DNA of 64,000 nt from Juglans regia (taxonomy: Eukaryota > Streptophyta > Magnoliopsida > Fagales > Juglandaceae), in contig NC_049907.1 of NCBI RefSeq assembly GCF_001411555.2, forward strand, positions 10,534,622 to 10,598,621, in the 5' to 3' direction. How positions within the stretch are numbered: the first letter of the stretch is position 1; the number at the start of each line of letters is the position of its first letter. A model generated the notes under the pieces. That model saw only the letters and a list, made by a program, of their open reading frames with translations, did no database searches and was not told the origin of the DNA. The position numbers were made by a program, and so were the translations under genes. Of this stretch, positions 38,001 through 49,279 are shown piece after piece.

Positions 38001-41000
38001 TTGATGATTGTTTTTTCAAATTCTCCTATGCAAAATATATATATTTTTTTTGGATTTGAGACATGAGAAAGAAACTTGGCTCTTTTGGAGAGTGAGATGA
38101 GATGAGAATTTTATGAATAGTAATAAAATAATTTGTGAATAGTAGTGAGATACTTTGAGTTGAATTTTTTTTGGGTTTTGGGAAAGGAAATATAAAAAGT
38201 TGAATAAAGAATATTATAAAGTTAAAAAATTGTTAAATATAGTTTTATAATATTATTTTTGTTTATGGATTTAAAAAAATTGAATTATTTTTTATTTTCT
38301 GTTTGAAAGTTTGGGAAAGTTGTAATGATTAGTTTAAAAATTTTGTATTTGAATTATGTTTGGGAATGAGATGAGATGAAATGAGAATTTTCGAGTATAA
38401 GATCTTCAATATTATTTTATTTGAAGTATAAGATGTTCAATATTATTTTATTTGGAGTCGATCAAATCAATTTTAATTTTTTATAATTATCGGGATGATA
38501 CAACAAAAGGAAAGAAAAATTGGTCTAATTGGACATCTGAAAGATCAAGGCAAGAAAGTTTAGAATTCGAGGGCGAATTCCATCAACCCGGTGAGAATGG
38601 TGCAAACCCAAATTGATATAAGGTATCGGTTATTTTCCCCCAAATCACTTCAGACTAATATCAGTTATCTTCCCCCAAATCATATATTTACGCTCATTCT
38701 TATATTGTTAGTAAATATTTGCTTTCAAAATTTGGAAGTAATTCTGATTTCAATTTTGGCAAAATCTCTTGTAGGATTCTTTTTTATTTATGTATTTAAT
38801 TTTTATACAATAATTTAAATTTTTTGATTTTTGGAAAAATCATCATAATTTTGAATTTTGTAGCCATTTAAGTCTGGCTTGTGGGTTTGATAAAATAATT
38901 TCATATTTTACTTTTCATCAATAATTCTCAGAGTTGTTTTCTATGTTTTGGGTGAATCTCTTGTCTTTTTTGTGTTGATCATCAATTGGAATTAGCTACT
39001 AGAATTAATCTAAACTTTGTCTGGCATAAGATACCAGGAAGATATGAGGATCATCCTTAGTCGATCAGTTGCTTAACCGCACCGACTTACCCTATAGCTT
39101 GGAGGTGATGGACGTGTCGTTCCCACCAAAATTCAAGGTCCCATATATAGAGTTGTATGATGGATCATGAGATTTGGTGGACCACTTAGAAAACTTCAAA
39201 GCACACATGAGCCTTCACGGGTTCTCTGGAAAGGGGGCTTGTCGGGCTTTCTCATTAACGTTGAAAGGTGTGGCAAGAAGTTGGTTCAAGGCGCTACGAT
39301 CGGGGTCGATTGATAGCTTTGAGGAATTGGCCAAACGATTCCAAATGCAATTCATGGTCAAAAGGAAGTGAAAATGACCCGTAGCATACCTCTTGACCAT
39401 CAAATAGAAAGGAGAAAGCCTGAAAACATACGTCACCCAAATCAATAAAGAGCAATTAACTATCGACAACCAAGATGAGAAAATTACATTGGCAACCCTT
39501 CTAGGAATGGTATGATCTCGAAGTCCATTTATGGCAGAGCTTGCATGATGGATTCCGTCGTCATTTAGAGAATTCATAGATAAGGCTGATGATTTCGTCA
39601 ATGCTAAAGACAATACAAGCCTTAATCGCACCATGGAAAGCGGAGATGAAAGAAGAAGATACGAACCTTCAAAGGTCAAGTAGTCGAAGAATCTCCGAGA
39701 AGACTAGTCGAAGCGATAATGATAAAAGGCGAGAAAAATGAGTGCCACCGAGGGGACACATCCCAAGGACCATTCACAACAACTTGAATGTATAGTCAGA
39801 AGACAGTTTGACAGATCAAACAGAAGGCGACAGAGCGAAGAAAGGATGATGCTTCTGTACCTACCACCAAAATGACACCCACTGGAAGAAGGATTGCTTT
39901 ACACTAAAGAGGTGAGTTGAGGAGTTATGGGGAAGAGGCAGATTGGAGCACTTGGCGTGAAACACATGAAGCCTGAAAAACAGAAGCCTAGGTGAAGAAC
40001 AAAAGATTAGGATTATCGACAAAGCAAAAGTTCGAGGAGGCGAAGATCAGCAAGTTACGTACCTCAACGAGGATGCCCCTCGTCAGAATTCGAACCTCAA
40101 CGAGGCACCCCTAGGCAAAATACGTACTATAGCAAGAGCATTTGTCGGGGGAGGAACTTTTGCATATAGTAGAAAAGTGCATGCCCACAGAGCAAGATAC
40201 GAGGAAGTATACGCAACATATAGACCTCCCAAACAACCAAGGTGAAGGAGCACAGAGAACATCTCTTTTAGGGAAGGTAATTGTGATGGAGTCTTGTACC
40301 CACATGACGATGCATTGGTGGTAACAATGTTGGACGCCAACTACACGACCAGGAAGATCTTGATCGACAATGGATGCACAGTCGATATCCTCGTTTGGGA
40401 CGCTTTCATCAAGATGGGCATTGATCCCAGCAAACTACAATCGTTGCCCACACCACTGAAGGGATTCTCTGGAGATGTGGTACATCCCATGGGTACAATA
40501 ACTCTATAGGTCACAGTCGAAAAGGGATTCCAAACTACCATCACTATGACCGACTTCCTGGTAGTCAAGGTCCCCTCATCCTACAACGCCATATTAGGGT
40601 GCCTATTCTTGAACAACCTTAGAACAGTCAGCTCTACTGACCATTTAAAAATGAAATTTCCAACAGAGACAGGAATATGAGAAGTTCGAGGCGAGTAAAC
40701 TCTAGCGTGAGAGTGTTACATGCAACAATTTAGGTCGGGAGGAGCAAACATTTGTACCACAGACAACTAGGGTCAAGACAAAGTCCCACCCCCACCACCG
40801 GTCCCTCTCGATCAGAGCATTGAAGTGAGGAACGAGGAAAATTTGCAGCAAGTAGAAACCAATGAGTCATTAGAGCTAGTAATACTTCACCTTAAACGAC
40901 TAGAAACCACAACATGGGTTGAGACCAAACTTCGGCTTGAGGTAAGAAAGTCATTGAAACAATTGCTGATTGAACATAGAGACATGTTTGCATGGAGCCA

Positions 41001-44000
41001 TGAGGACATGCTAGGGATAGACAACGAGATCATCGAGCATCGCCTTTGTGTTAACCCTACCATTCAGAAAGTCTGCCAAAATAAGAGGTCATTTAGTACG
41101 GAAAAATATGCAGCCATAGCGAATAAGTCAAGTGATTACTCGTCGTAGAGTTCATCAAGGAGGCCCACCACCTCAAGTGGTTATCCAATGTTGTGCTAGT
41201 AAAAACGTCCATTGGAAAATGGAGAATGTGCGTAGACTTCACCAACCTCAACAAGGCGTGCCTAAAGGACAATTTCCCATTGCCACAAATCGAAATAACC
41301 GTTCATAAGACGAGAAGAAGACCTCATTCCGAATGAACCGAATGCTGAGCTTTATGGGCGCCTACTCAAGATACAATCAGATCCAGATGAACCAGGCAAA
41401 CGAGGAGAAGCCCTCGTTTGTAACAGACCAAGGACTGTATTGCTACCAAATCATACCTTTCGGCTTGAAAAACGTAGGGGTAACATACTAGAGGCTTGTG
41501 TATCGAATGTTCTAGAAATAGATTGTGCAAAATAAGGAAGTTTACATTGACAACTTATTAGTTAAAAGCAAAGAACCGTCCCAACACTTGGAAGATTTGA
41601 AGGAAGCCTTCACCATGCTACACCAGTACAAAATAAAACTGAACTTAGTAAAATGAACTTTTAGCATCGATTCAGGAAAATTTTTGGGCTTCAAAGTATC
41701 TGAAAGGGGAATAGAAGCCAACACAAAGAAGATGAAGGCAATCATGGAGAAACCCAGAGAATAACTGGCAGAGTGGCAGCATTGAACATATTCGTGTCTA
41801 GGTCCACAAACAAATGCTTACCCTTTTTTAGAGTCCTATGCAAAGTACACCCTTGGAATGACGACTATGATAGGGCATTCCAAGCACTGAAGTAGTGCTT
41901 ATCCAACCCGAGTAAGGAGACACGCTCTACATATAACTAGCGATTGTTCCCCACGCCATGTACCTGATAGGGCCCTTCCCATCAAGGAAATGAGGGGTAA
42001 GATTCGGGGTCGTCATCATAGACTACTTCACCAAATGGGCAGAACCAGAACCCCTGGCAATGATCACAACAAGAAACATCACCAAGTTCCTACGGAAAAC
42101 TGTTGTATGCAGATTTGGGATCCCCCATGGCATCATCTCAAACAATGGATGGCAATTCAACTCGGACCATTACCGGAAATGGTGTACAAAGCTGGGAATT
42201 CGTTTCAAATACTCCTCCCCAGGACATCTCCAGGCCAATGGGTAAGTAGAAGCGACTAACAAATCCCTACTTGGGATGCTAAAGAATATGCTTATAGATA
42301 GGAAAGGAGATTGGGTGGAAGAACACCCAAGCGTCCTATGGGCATATAGAACCACTATCAAAACCCCGATAGGGGAAACCCCATTTTCTTTAGCATACGT
42401 AAGTGAGGTTGTGGCTCTGGTAGAGATGGGATTATCAAGTTATTGCATCCAACATTTCGATCGAGAGTAGATTGACAGGGCATTTGAGGAACACCTCGGC
42501 TTGGAAAGTCAACCCCAAGACCTTCAAGGTAGGCAACTTGCTCTTAAGAGAAACTGGAATAACCACACAAGAAGAAGTGAAACTTGGTCCCCATTGGGAT
42601 GGACCAGAAGTCATGATCGCCAACCAATGACCCTGCTTGTATCGCTTAAGAGACGCTCAAGGAAAGGAACAGTCGCACCCATGGAATGCTGAGCATGTAA
42701 AGAAGTATTATCCTTGACAATGAAGAACAATGAATAAAGTTTACTATTTCCTCTTGCACGTCTCTTCGCCTAAAGCTTGTCGCCCACTAATATCAAGTCC
42801 TCAGACTCGCTGTGGAGGAACAATAAGGTGTGCAAGTTTTCAGACTTGGTATGGATGAACAATAGGGCACTTAAGTCCTTAGACTATGCAACCCTCGACC
42901 ACTAATGCCGAGTTCTCAGACTTGCTGTGGATGAACAATAAGGCATACAAGTCCTCAGACTGCACGACCCTTGACCACTAATGTCGAGTCCTCAGACTCA
43001 CTGTGGATGAACAATAGGTCGTACAAGTCCTTAGGCTGCGTGACCCTCGACCACTAATGTCGAGTCTTCAGACTCGTTGTGGATGAACAATAGGGCACGA
43101 GTCCTCAGACTGTGTGTCCCTTGACCACTAATGTTAAGTCCTCAGGCTCGCTATGGGTCAACAAAAGGGCATGCAAGTCCTCAAACTGTGCAATCTTTGT
43201 CATACCAATGCCCAAAAACATGTTAGAAATGTCGGTCAACTGAAACACACAACGTACAAAACAAAACGACTAAAGGCTTATCACAATTAATTAACATAAG
43301 AAAACGTGTCCATTTACTTAAAGCATTAGTCCATACAAAGGTGGCTAGCACAGCAAAGAAAAAAACTACAAACAAAAATGATTGCAATAAAAAAAGAAGG
43401 TGCCTAGTTCAAGTGGGAGGAGTTGGAGCTTATCACGAGCTTTAACCCTCCTATCAAGTTGAAGCATAAAGTCCTTTAGTTCACTCTACCTCTTGTACAT
43501 CACGCTGTGGTTTCTCTTCATCTCCACATGCCAGCTCGACAACTCCTCCAACTCTCCCCTATTTTGATCCAGGTCGAGCGTTAGGCGTCGACACGCCTCA
43601 ACAACATTGGTCACGACCTCGATTAGCTCATTGCAGCGCTTCCTCGCCTCCTTCAACTCCCTTTCGAGGCAAGACAATTGTTTCTGCTTCGAAGCTCGCT
43701 CGTCCTGGAGCACCCTTAGCTTGAAATGAGTGGAAGCAGCTTCCCTCCTCGCCCAATCAAGCTCTTCGTTGAGCACAACTCCATCTTCACGTAAACCAGC
43801 CAGGTCAACCTCTAGCAACTAAATGTATCCGTCGGCTTGGTCGAGGACTACCTCCAGTTTAGCCTTCTCGGTCTCTAGGCACGCAGCCTCCTTTTGCACC
43901 TAGAAGGTGAACATGTGCTTAGCCTTGACTTCATCTTCCAGGTTGGACATCTCATTAACGATCCAGGCCTCCAACTGGTCCACGTCATACCAAAACCACA

Positions 44001-47000
44001 TACATGTAAGGATCTGAGCCCAAAAAGAAAAACAAGGGCCAAACTTGACAAACAACTTACTAAGGAAAGGAAACCTTTTAGCTAGGATGCCATGGCAAGA
44101 ACGAAGTCCTCTCTCTACGTGGGCCCTACCACGTTGGGGCCCGAGAAGGACCAGTGTCCTCCTTACCTCAAGGAAGAGGCCCCAGGACACGAAAAGACTC
44201 CATAAGGTAAGACTGGGATTGCCCTCGTGGGCCCCCACCCTTGCCTCGAGGCAGAGATGAAGCAAAGATGAACCTACTGTGGTAAAGTCAATGGGCGGCA
44301 ACTACACCCCAACCTGCCCCTCGGCACGAGGGGAATCCATCACGCCGCCATCCGCCCGAGCAGGGAAGGATGAGAGCCCCTCAGTAATAGGGATGAAGAA
44401 GGTCCCTCCTCTCCCCCCAAAGAGGCATTAAAGTGCGAGGAGGGAATCGAAACCCCACCCCCGCTCAACTCCGAGTTGTGGGGAAGCACTGGGGTTTTAC
44501 CACCAGATATAGTTGAGGGAAGGGAGCCTGGAGTAGGCTCCCCTTCCCATGCCTCCCGTTGAGAGCCAAGATAGACTTGAGGCTCATTAGTCAGGACTCT
44601 GGTCTTAACTCCTCTAATCGAGGTCGTATCAAGGTGGCAGGCAGCAGAATCCAGGAGGCTACAAGTAAAAGCAAAGTCTATGTCCGCATCATTTTCATCG
44701 ACCAACTCCCGACCGATTGGCGGGGTAGACGATAAAGCAAAGTCAGGCGATTAAAGGGAGTCGAGTCCTCACAAATGGAACTCAAAGTCGAAGGTAGTGG
44801 CCATATCCGAGAGGGTCTGCCCCATCAAATCGCCCAAACCATCAGAGTCTAGGGAACCCTTTTGGACAAGAGACTCATGGGACCGAGACTTAGGCGCCCC
44901 TTCAGGCTCACGACGGGACGTTTCCCTTCCTTCTCCAGTGGGGTCGTGAAAAGCCTATTCTTGCCTTGAGAATCCTTAGGCTCCTTCGGCAAGGGCGACC
45001 ACTAATGCGAGAGTAGTCAAGCATCACCAAGAACTTGTCGATTTGGGCCTTTGTTAGCATGGCCTCTGTTCAAACAGATTCATGGTTGTGCTCGACCCAG
45101 GAGTAGACTCTATCCACACGAGCTTGTTTCCATTGAGAGAGGGTAACAACTATGGTTTTGTCATCGGGAACTTTTCCCCAAATGGCGCAAACTAGGAATT
45201 CTTCCTTATCAGCCTCTCTACTAGGGAATTCCCATCCTTGCCCAGAAACCTGGAATTCAAGTGACGACTTTCGAATCGAGCAAGGTGATATCGAGGGCAG
45301 GAGCAAAAATGGAAATATTACCTTTCAAAGTCTTGATTGTGTGGGTACCCAAGAACTCACTGGCGGTCAAGTCGGGATACCATTCTCCGACGGGTTCCAA
45401 AACCATCCTTCATGCAACACATTAGCACATGAGGGTTCTCCAGGCATTAGAGTGAAGTTGGGCCACTACTGGCTTCAAATAATTGACAATGTCACGCACC
45501 GGACAATAGAAAATAAGTTGTAACCCATGAGAAAAGGAATAGACCATGAGGGTCACCTTTTCAGCAAAACCCTCTTTGTCAACGACCCCCTAAGGGGGAA
45601 CCTCAAGAATCACAGAGTTCGGGATTCTATATGAATCCCTCAGCTTTTGAAGATCAGCCTTAGTTAGGCTCGACAACCACTCGTAGCCCTCATAATAGGA
45701 AACACTCTGAGCAAAGGAGGACTCTAGGGGGAGGAGATCGGCTAGAAGAAGGGTGAGAAGAACTTTGATGAGCCATGGAGACAAACAAGGGATCCTAGAG
45801 AAAAGAAAATGGGTTTCGACAAAAAGCACAGGCAATAAAGAAGAGGAATATGCGAGAGTGAAAGAGGTAACTGGAAAGATGAGGGGGGCTACCTATAACC
45901 AAGGGTGTGACGCTTGAAATGCTCCAGGAAGAATACGAGCAGTCTTATAGCACAATCACCGCGTGTAAGTCCCACGATCTGGTGATGTGACTAAGAGCAG
46001 ATACAAGGATGTCGCAATCCCCTCTGGCACGAAAGCACCACGAATGAACAATCGCAATGAATGACGCGACAGGCAAGAACCATTCGTAATCTTTAAATTC
46101 CCACCACACCGACGTGGCAAGAATTTATGGGATAACTGGAGAGTCATTTTAATCTCTATTGGACGAGCCCAATGGTATAGAGTAAGAGGCCTGTCTCATG
46201 GGCCCAATAGGTTAGAAGCTTGAGGGTACACCGTATATTCGTTATCACGGGATCATACCGCCCCTAACAGAATTATTATGGTAACTAAAACTAATAGAAG
46301 ATATTTACCCCTAAGGAAATGATGAGATATTTGAGATATTTATTCTCGATATGCCAATCCGTTCATTCTACAATCATATCCAAGATTTGGGAATCTGGTG
46401 ATCAAGACTCCAAGACTTGGGAAAAGAATAAATTGTCCTTATCAGCAGCACTCTACCCCTATCTCTAACTTTGGTATCAGAGGTATACCAGGCATACCGG
46501 GCCAACTTTTTTTCCTTGTTGCAACTTAATGGTTGCAATCAGTTGGCAATGAAACACATCCGCAATTAGAAGCTTACTTATTTGAGACATCCAACACATC
46601 AATGTCATTAAACTAGCTAACATAAAAATAGTAGTGTTCTTGCTTTTTTTTTTAGAACTACAATGAATCTCACAAGAAGTGATGTGTTTAGACATCAACT
46701 TGTACAAGTACAGAACTCCTACAATTATTAGCGAACTATATACATTCATCTTGTTATTTAAATATATTTATTCCTCTAAGTGTGTGTAGTATTCTTGTAA
46801 CTATTAACTTGCCATGATAAATGTATTTGAAACAGCTACCTTTATCTATAAAATAAATCAACTTTTTTCGTTGTAGTTTATCTTAGATTCTCAAAAAGAG
46901 ATATATCACCCACTGGATTGCTTAAAAATCACTAACAAGAAGCAATAGGGCAGGGAGGTAGTGGCAAGTTTACTGCAATATCTTTACACCTGTACTGGAC

Positions 47001-48316
47001 CCAACAGCAAAAACCAGAACTGCCTAGAAACCAACAAAAGCGTGAAGTACCAAACCAGAAAGAAAGTACAGAAGGATGTCTAGTGAGACGTCATTGTAGC
47101 TTAATTGATGGAACAAAAACAAGTTAGCATGCAAATGATGAGGTTAATTTGTGATCTGATTCTGAAGCAACAACTAACTTAGATTGCTTAGAGTACTTTG
47201 TTTCGGGTTTTTTATTTATTTATGCAGCTTAGGGTCAGCCATATTGTTTAATATGATATTAGAAATTGATCTTTTCTTGCCCTTATCCCACGGCTCCTAT
47301 CTGGCTAGTTGCCATCTTTTCTTCTTAGCCAACTATATAATGCAATATCTAAGTACTGTTATTATCTTATTCAAGTCAATTAATATAGACATATATATAT
47401 ATACACACTAGTACGTCATTGCAGCCTATTATTATATTATAATGACCCAGTCCGAAAGTTGACATGCACTCTCCTTTGAATTTTGATTAATTCCCAACAT
47501 TCTTAGTATCGTATCTAAGCAAATATATCGTTTTAAAAGATGCAAAACGTTATGAAACAAGAAAGAGTTACCTGATTTAAGAGCACTAGAGAGACAACCA
47601 GTTTCTTGACTCGTATTGCTCTTGAACCCACAAAAAAAGCCTTGTTCTTCACATTTTCCACAATTAGGTAAACTCCATGTTAGTTGAAGATCTTCATTGA
47701 GGTCTGCAGAGAATCCATCATAAAAAAGATCTTGCTCCGTTACCGGAACTTGCAACGTAGTAAGGATCTTGCATGTCGGAGATGGCAAATTTACAAGAGT
47801 ACTCAAGGATGGAGTAGCAAAAAAGGAAGTTGTGGAATTGCTAAGGCAATCCATGGCAATGAAACCAGGCTTTGTGGACTGAGATGGGCAGCTGAAAAAT
47901 GTGTACTCATGGGAAAATGCAGGAACAAAAGGGGAGCCGGAAAGATTGAACTGCAGAAGCCGTCGAGGAAGGCAATTATCAGGGTCGTAAAGTTTTATCA
48001 TCTGCATCTCATAATCAATCATCCGCACAAAGAAATCTCCAGAATAAGGGAGTCTTAGAACCGTTTTACCCTGAGTGTTGCAGCTCAAGTTGAAACCAGG
48101 ATAACCACATGAGTTGTTTTGGCCTTCCTGGTACTGATCTTTATGATGTAGTTGGAAGGGAAATCGAATAGGGATGGTTTTTCTGCCACACATGTTGGAG
48201 AGCAGGCAAGGCTGTTTAGCTGCTTGTATAATGGGTAGGAGGAAGAGGAGGAGAAAGAGGTGATCTTCTACTGTAAACATGATTTTGAAAGGACTGAATC
48301 CAGAGGTACTGGACAT
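35066..48316 (-). CDS. ATL20/21/22-type RING-H2 E3 ubiquitin ligase, two exons split by a 12-kb intron
   Basis: Exon 1 is 48316-47572 and exon 2 is 35529-35066. The phase (1+2) joins them in frame for 402 aa, or 390 aa from the second ATG at 48280, which starts right at the signal peptide and is perhaps the true start. Exon 1 shows a signal peptide ([15 protein letters not shown]). It then has a cysteine-rich GUB_WAK_bind-like ectodomain ([43 protein letters not shown]) ending with [14 protein letters not shown]. Exon 2 has a membrane segment ([20 protein letters not shown]), a [13 protein letters not shown] linker and a RING-H2 finger from CSICL through CKHCFHADC to CPVCR. Such proteins are membrane ubiquitin ligases with an extracellular sugar-wall-like domain. 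Domain order and length match Arabidopsis ATL20-22. The intron 35530-47571 carries a nested retrotransposon. Whether it still splices cannot be seen. Confidence 0.87.
36345..36841 (+). repeat. 5' LTR of the Tat element
   Basis: Shares GAGAGTCATTTTAATCTCTA and most later sequence with 46139-46566. It keeps a TATA-like CTATATAAAGG (36667-36676) and about 66 bases that the 3' LTR lacks. It ends near CACAACCGCAA. Confidence 0.75.
36870..37181 (+). pseudogene. Tat gag N-terminus (coiled-coil part)
   Basis: The frame reads [17 protein letters not shown] then [20 protein letters not shown] and QQENESLK, a heptad-rich start typical of Tat gag, with a stop near 37027. The following frame (VEKCEEM) is cut at 37181 by the nested element. 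The capsid part continues at 39030. Confidence 0.6.
37182..39026 (+). mobile_element. Internally deleted Ty3/gypsy element nested in the Tat gag
   Basis: Direct repeats beginning TGGTGCAAACCCAAATTGAT at 37182 and 38598 act as LTRs (37182-37428 and 38598-39026). After the left one comes TGTCATCAGAGC, a changed TGGTATCAGAGC primer site. A gag fragment ([16 protein letters not shown], 37735-37800) is of a different gypsy lineage from the host Tat element. Before the right LTR the frame ends with CATCAACCCGGTGAGAA, typical of the pol end and purine tract. Pol is entirely gone. The left LTR has lost about 180 bases relative to the right one. No target duplication was found. Confidence 0.65.
38085..38395. 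repeat. MITE-like dispersed repeat, copy d (inside the nested gypsy element)
   Basis: Starts TTTTGGAGAGTGAGATGAGA, contains TGAATAGTAGTGAGATACTT, and ends after GGGAATGAGATGAGATGAAA. It belongs to the same family as the copy at 19095. Confidence 0.6.
39030..39720 (+). pseudogene. Tat gag capsid region
   Basis: Reads SVDQLL-type sequence, then [52 protein letters not shown] and [12 protein letters not shown]. This is the retrotransposon gag domain of Tat elements. Stops at about 39170, 39369 and later break it. Confidence 0.8.
40290..40640 (+). pseudogene. Tat aspartic protease region
   Basis: [20 protein letters not shown] then [20 protein letters not shown] and [17 protein letters not shown]. 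The active-site motif is DNG, as often seen in this lineage in place of DSG or DTG. A stop follows GTITL at 40507. Confidence 0.8.
40825..41960 (+). pseudogene. Tat reverse transcriptase, RNase H deleted
   Basis: [63 protein letters not shown] and a YIDNLLVKS box are readable across frames. The catalytic box YxDD is YIDN here, so one essential aspartate is lost. After a [12 protein letters not shown] stretch near 41945 the sequence jumps to integrase (YLIGPFPS), so RNase H and the integrase zinc finger are missing. Confidence 0.8.
41965..42720 (+). pseudogene. Tat integrase core and C-terminus
   Basis: [79 protein letters not shown] and [20 protein letters not shown] are typical Tat integrase. 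The second catalytic aspartate (SDNG) reads SNNG. Stops near 42241 and 42468. Confidence 0.85.
42784..43205. repeat. Tandem repeat block, period about 76 bp, 3' region of the Tat element
   Basis: CCACTAATG starts at 42899, 42975, 43051 and 43125, giving periods of 76, 76 and 74. Each unit holds GAGTCCTCAGACTCGCTGTG and GGATGAACAATAGGGCA. A longer first unit (42784-42898) contains a half-unit duplication. The block lies between integrase and the antisense gene. Confidence 0.88.
43486..45900 (-). pseudogene. Antisense gene of the Tat element ('gypsy-type transposon' protein-like)
   Basis: On the minus strand, N- to C-terminal: [20 protein letters not shown] then [13 protein letters not shown] (45700-45590). 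A later frame has [20 protein letters not shown] and [10 protein letters not shown] (45560-45420), then [20 protein letters not shown] (about 45205-45146) and a proline/serine-rich linker (44705-44340). A long coiled coil follows (43818-43486, with [20 protein letters not shown]). This domain order resembles plant proteins labelled 'putative gypsy type transposon'. Frameshifts and stops break it. Role unknown; the family call is inference. Confidence 0.6.
46139..46566 (+). repeat. 3' LTR of the Tat element
   Basis: Similar to the 5' LTR, but a segment of about 66 bases, including the TATA-like box, is missing between CCCCTAT and CTCTAAC. It ends near CACATCCGCAAT. Confidence 0.75.
46567..47571. 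other. Remaining ATL intron sequence, no gene recognised
   Basis: AT-rich sequence between the 3' LTR and the end of exon 1. The frame 47184-47411 is hydrophobic and low in complexity with no support. Confidence 0.5.
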
Positions 48317-48880
48317 GCAGGCTTAATTAGCATATTATTATAGCCATCATATTATATATATATTTATAGCTTCATTTTCCAACTAAGATAAATTACTAAA
48401 TAAATCTAAAGTCAATGTTTATGCAACCGTTCTTTATTAATTAACTTGTCTAACTTCGTTTTGAATAAATGATATTGGTAAAAGCCATTATTTTAAAGCA
48501 AGGAACCTTTCAGTTACCGGTATAGATGCTACGGGAGACCGCATACAATTGAAATAGTTTATATTTGTTTTGCAAAGTAATTACTAATGGTCAAGATTTG
48601 TTCATTTTGAGTACAAACATTGAAAAAAATATACAAGATAAAAATAATTATTAATATCTAATGAATAGGTAAAAATGAGAGACCCGAGGAAACATTTTTT
48701 TAAAACTTGGTAAAAATGGATGCTTTTGCTCCTTGGAAAAAAATAAAATAAAATGTAATCCTAATCTTGTGTTTGGTTATACAAATCCCAGTGTTAACAC
48801 CTAAAATCGGTATAGCAAATCGGAAGGGAAGAAAGATCCATTCCGGACCCCGCTGAGGTTGTTTGGGCCTCGATCGGTGT
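48317..48880. other. Upstream region of the ATL gene, no gene recognised
   Basis: AT-rich with no motif that I can call with confidence. Presumably promoter of the ATL gene. Confidence 0.4.
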
Positions 48881-48899
48881 AGTGTGGAGCCCCCAACAG

Positions 48900-49276
48900 T
48901 AATCTGGTGCGACTGTAAAGTGTTAATCCATTCCTGGTGGAGACATAGTTGCTGGAGCTCCCATTGCCAAGTTGAAGAAGCCCCTGTGGAAGTCGAAGTC
49001 TCCTAGGAGAAGCTCGACCAAAGGTCCCCGAAGTTATCTCATTTCCTTCATTTTATCTACTGCCCCTTGCTTTACGTCCCCTCCTTCTTGCTTTATGTCA
49101 CTTTCCCTTTTATGTCATTTTTCTTTTACTTTATGTCACTTTCCCCTCTTTCTCCTTAATTTATCGTTTTTAGAATGTATTTAAGAGTACTTATGTATAC
49201 TTCCTGTATACAAGGGCTATATCTATTTCATTCACATATATAATATCTATCTTTTACTTGAAAAAAAAAAAAAAAA
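48900..49276 (+). mobile_element. LINE-related 3' tail with poly(A)
   Basis: The segment TAATTTATCGTTTTTAGAAT, TGTATACTTCCTGTATACAA and CTATTTCATTC followed by A17 (49260-49276) matches the 3' ends of the LINE copies at 28790 and 53450. The upstream part (48800-49080) is unidentified. Start is approximate. Confidence 0.6.
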
Positions 49277-49279
49277 GGC

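Larger units (their letters stand above)
36345..46566 (+). mobile_element. Tat-lineage Ty3/gypsy retrotransposon inside the ATL intron
   Basis: About 10.2 kb, bounded by similar LTRs (36345-36841 and 46139-46566). In order it holds gag, protease, reverse transcriptase and integrase on the plus strand, then a tandem repeat block and a long antisense gene before the 3' LTR. Antisense genes and 3' repeats are known in Tat-lineage elements. It is inactive: numerous stops, a missing RNase H and a nested insertion in gag. It runs opposite to the ATL gene. Exact LTR ends and the target duplication could not be fixed. Confidence 0.85.

Noticed and set aside
42784..43205. Regular repeats considered as a CRISPR array
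   Set aside because: Units are directly adjacent without unique spacers, the genome is a plant, and the block lies inside a retrotransposon.
43894..44705. Several plus- and minus-strand frames of 60-130 codons as host genes
   Set aside because: They sit inside the Tat element, in the broken antisense gene region.
47684..48058. A 124-codon basic plus-strand frame
   Set aside because: It is antisense to ATL exon 1 and has no motif of its own.
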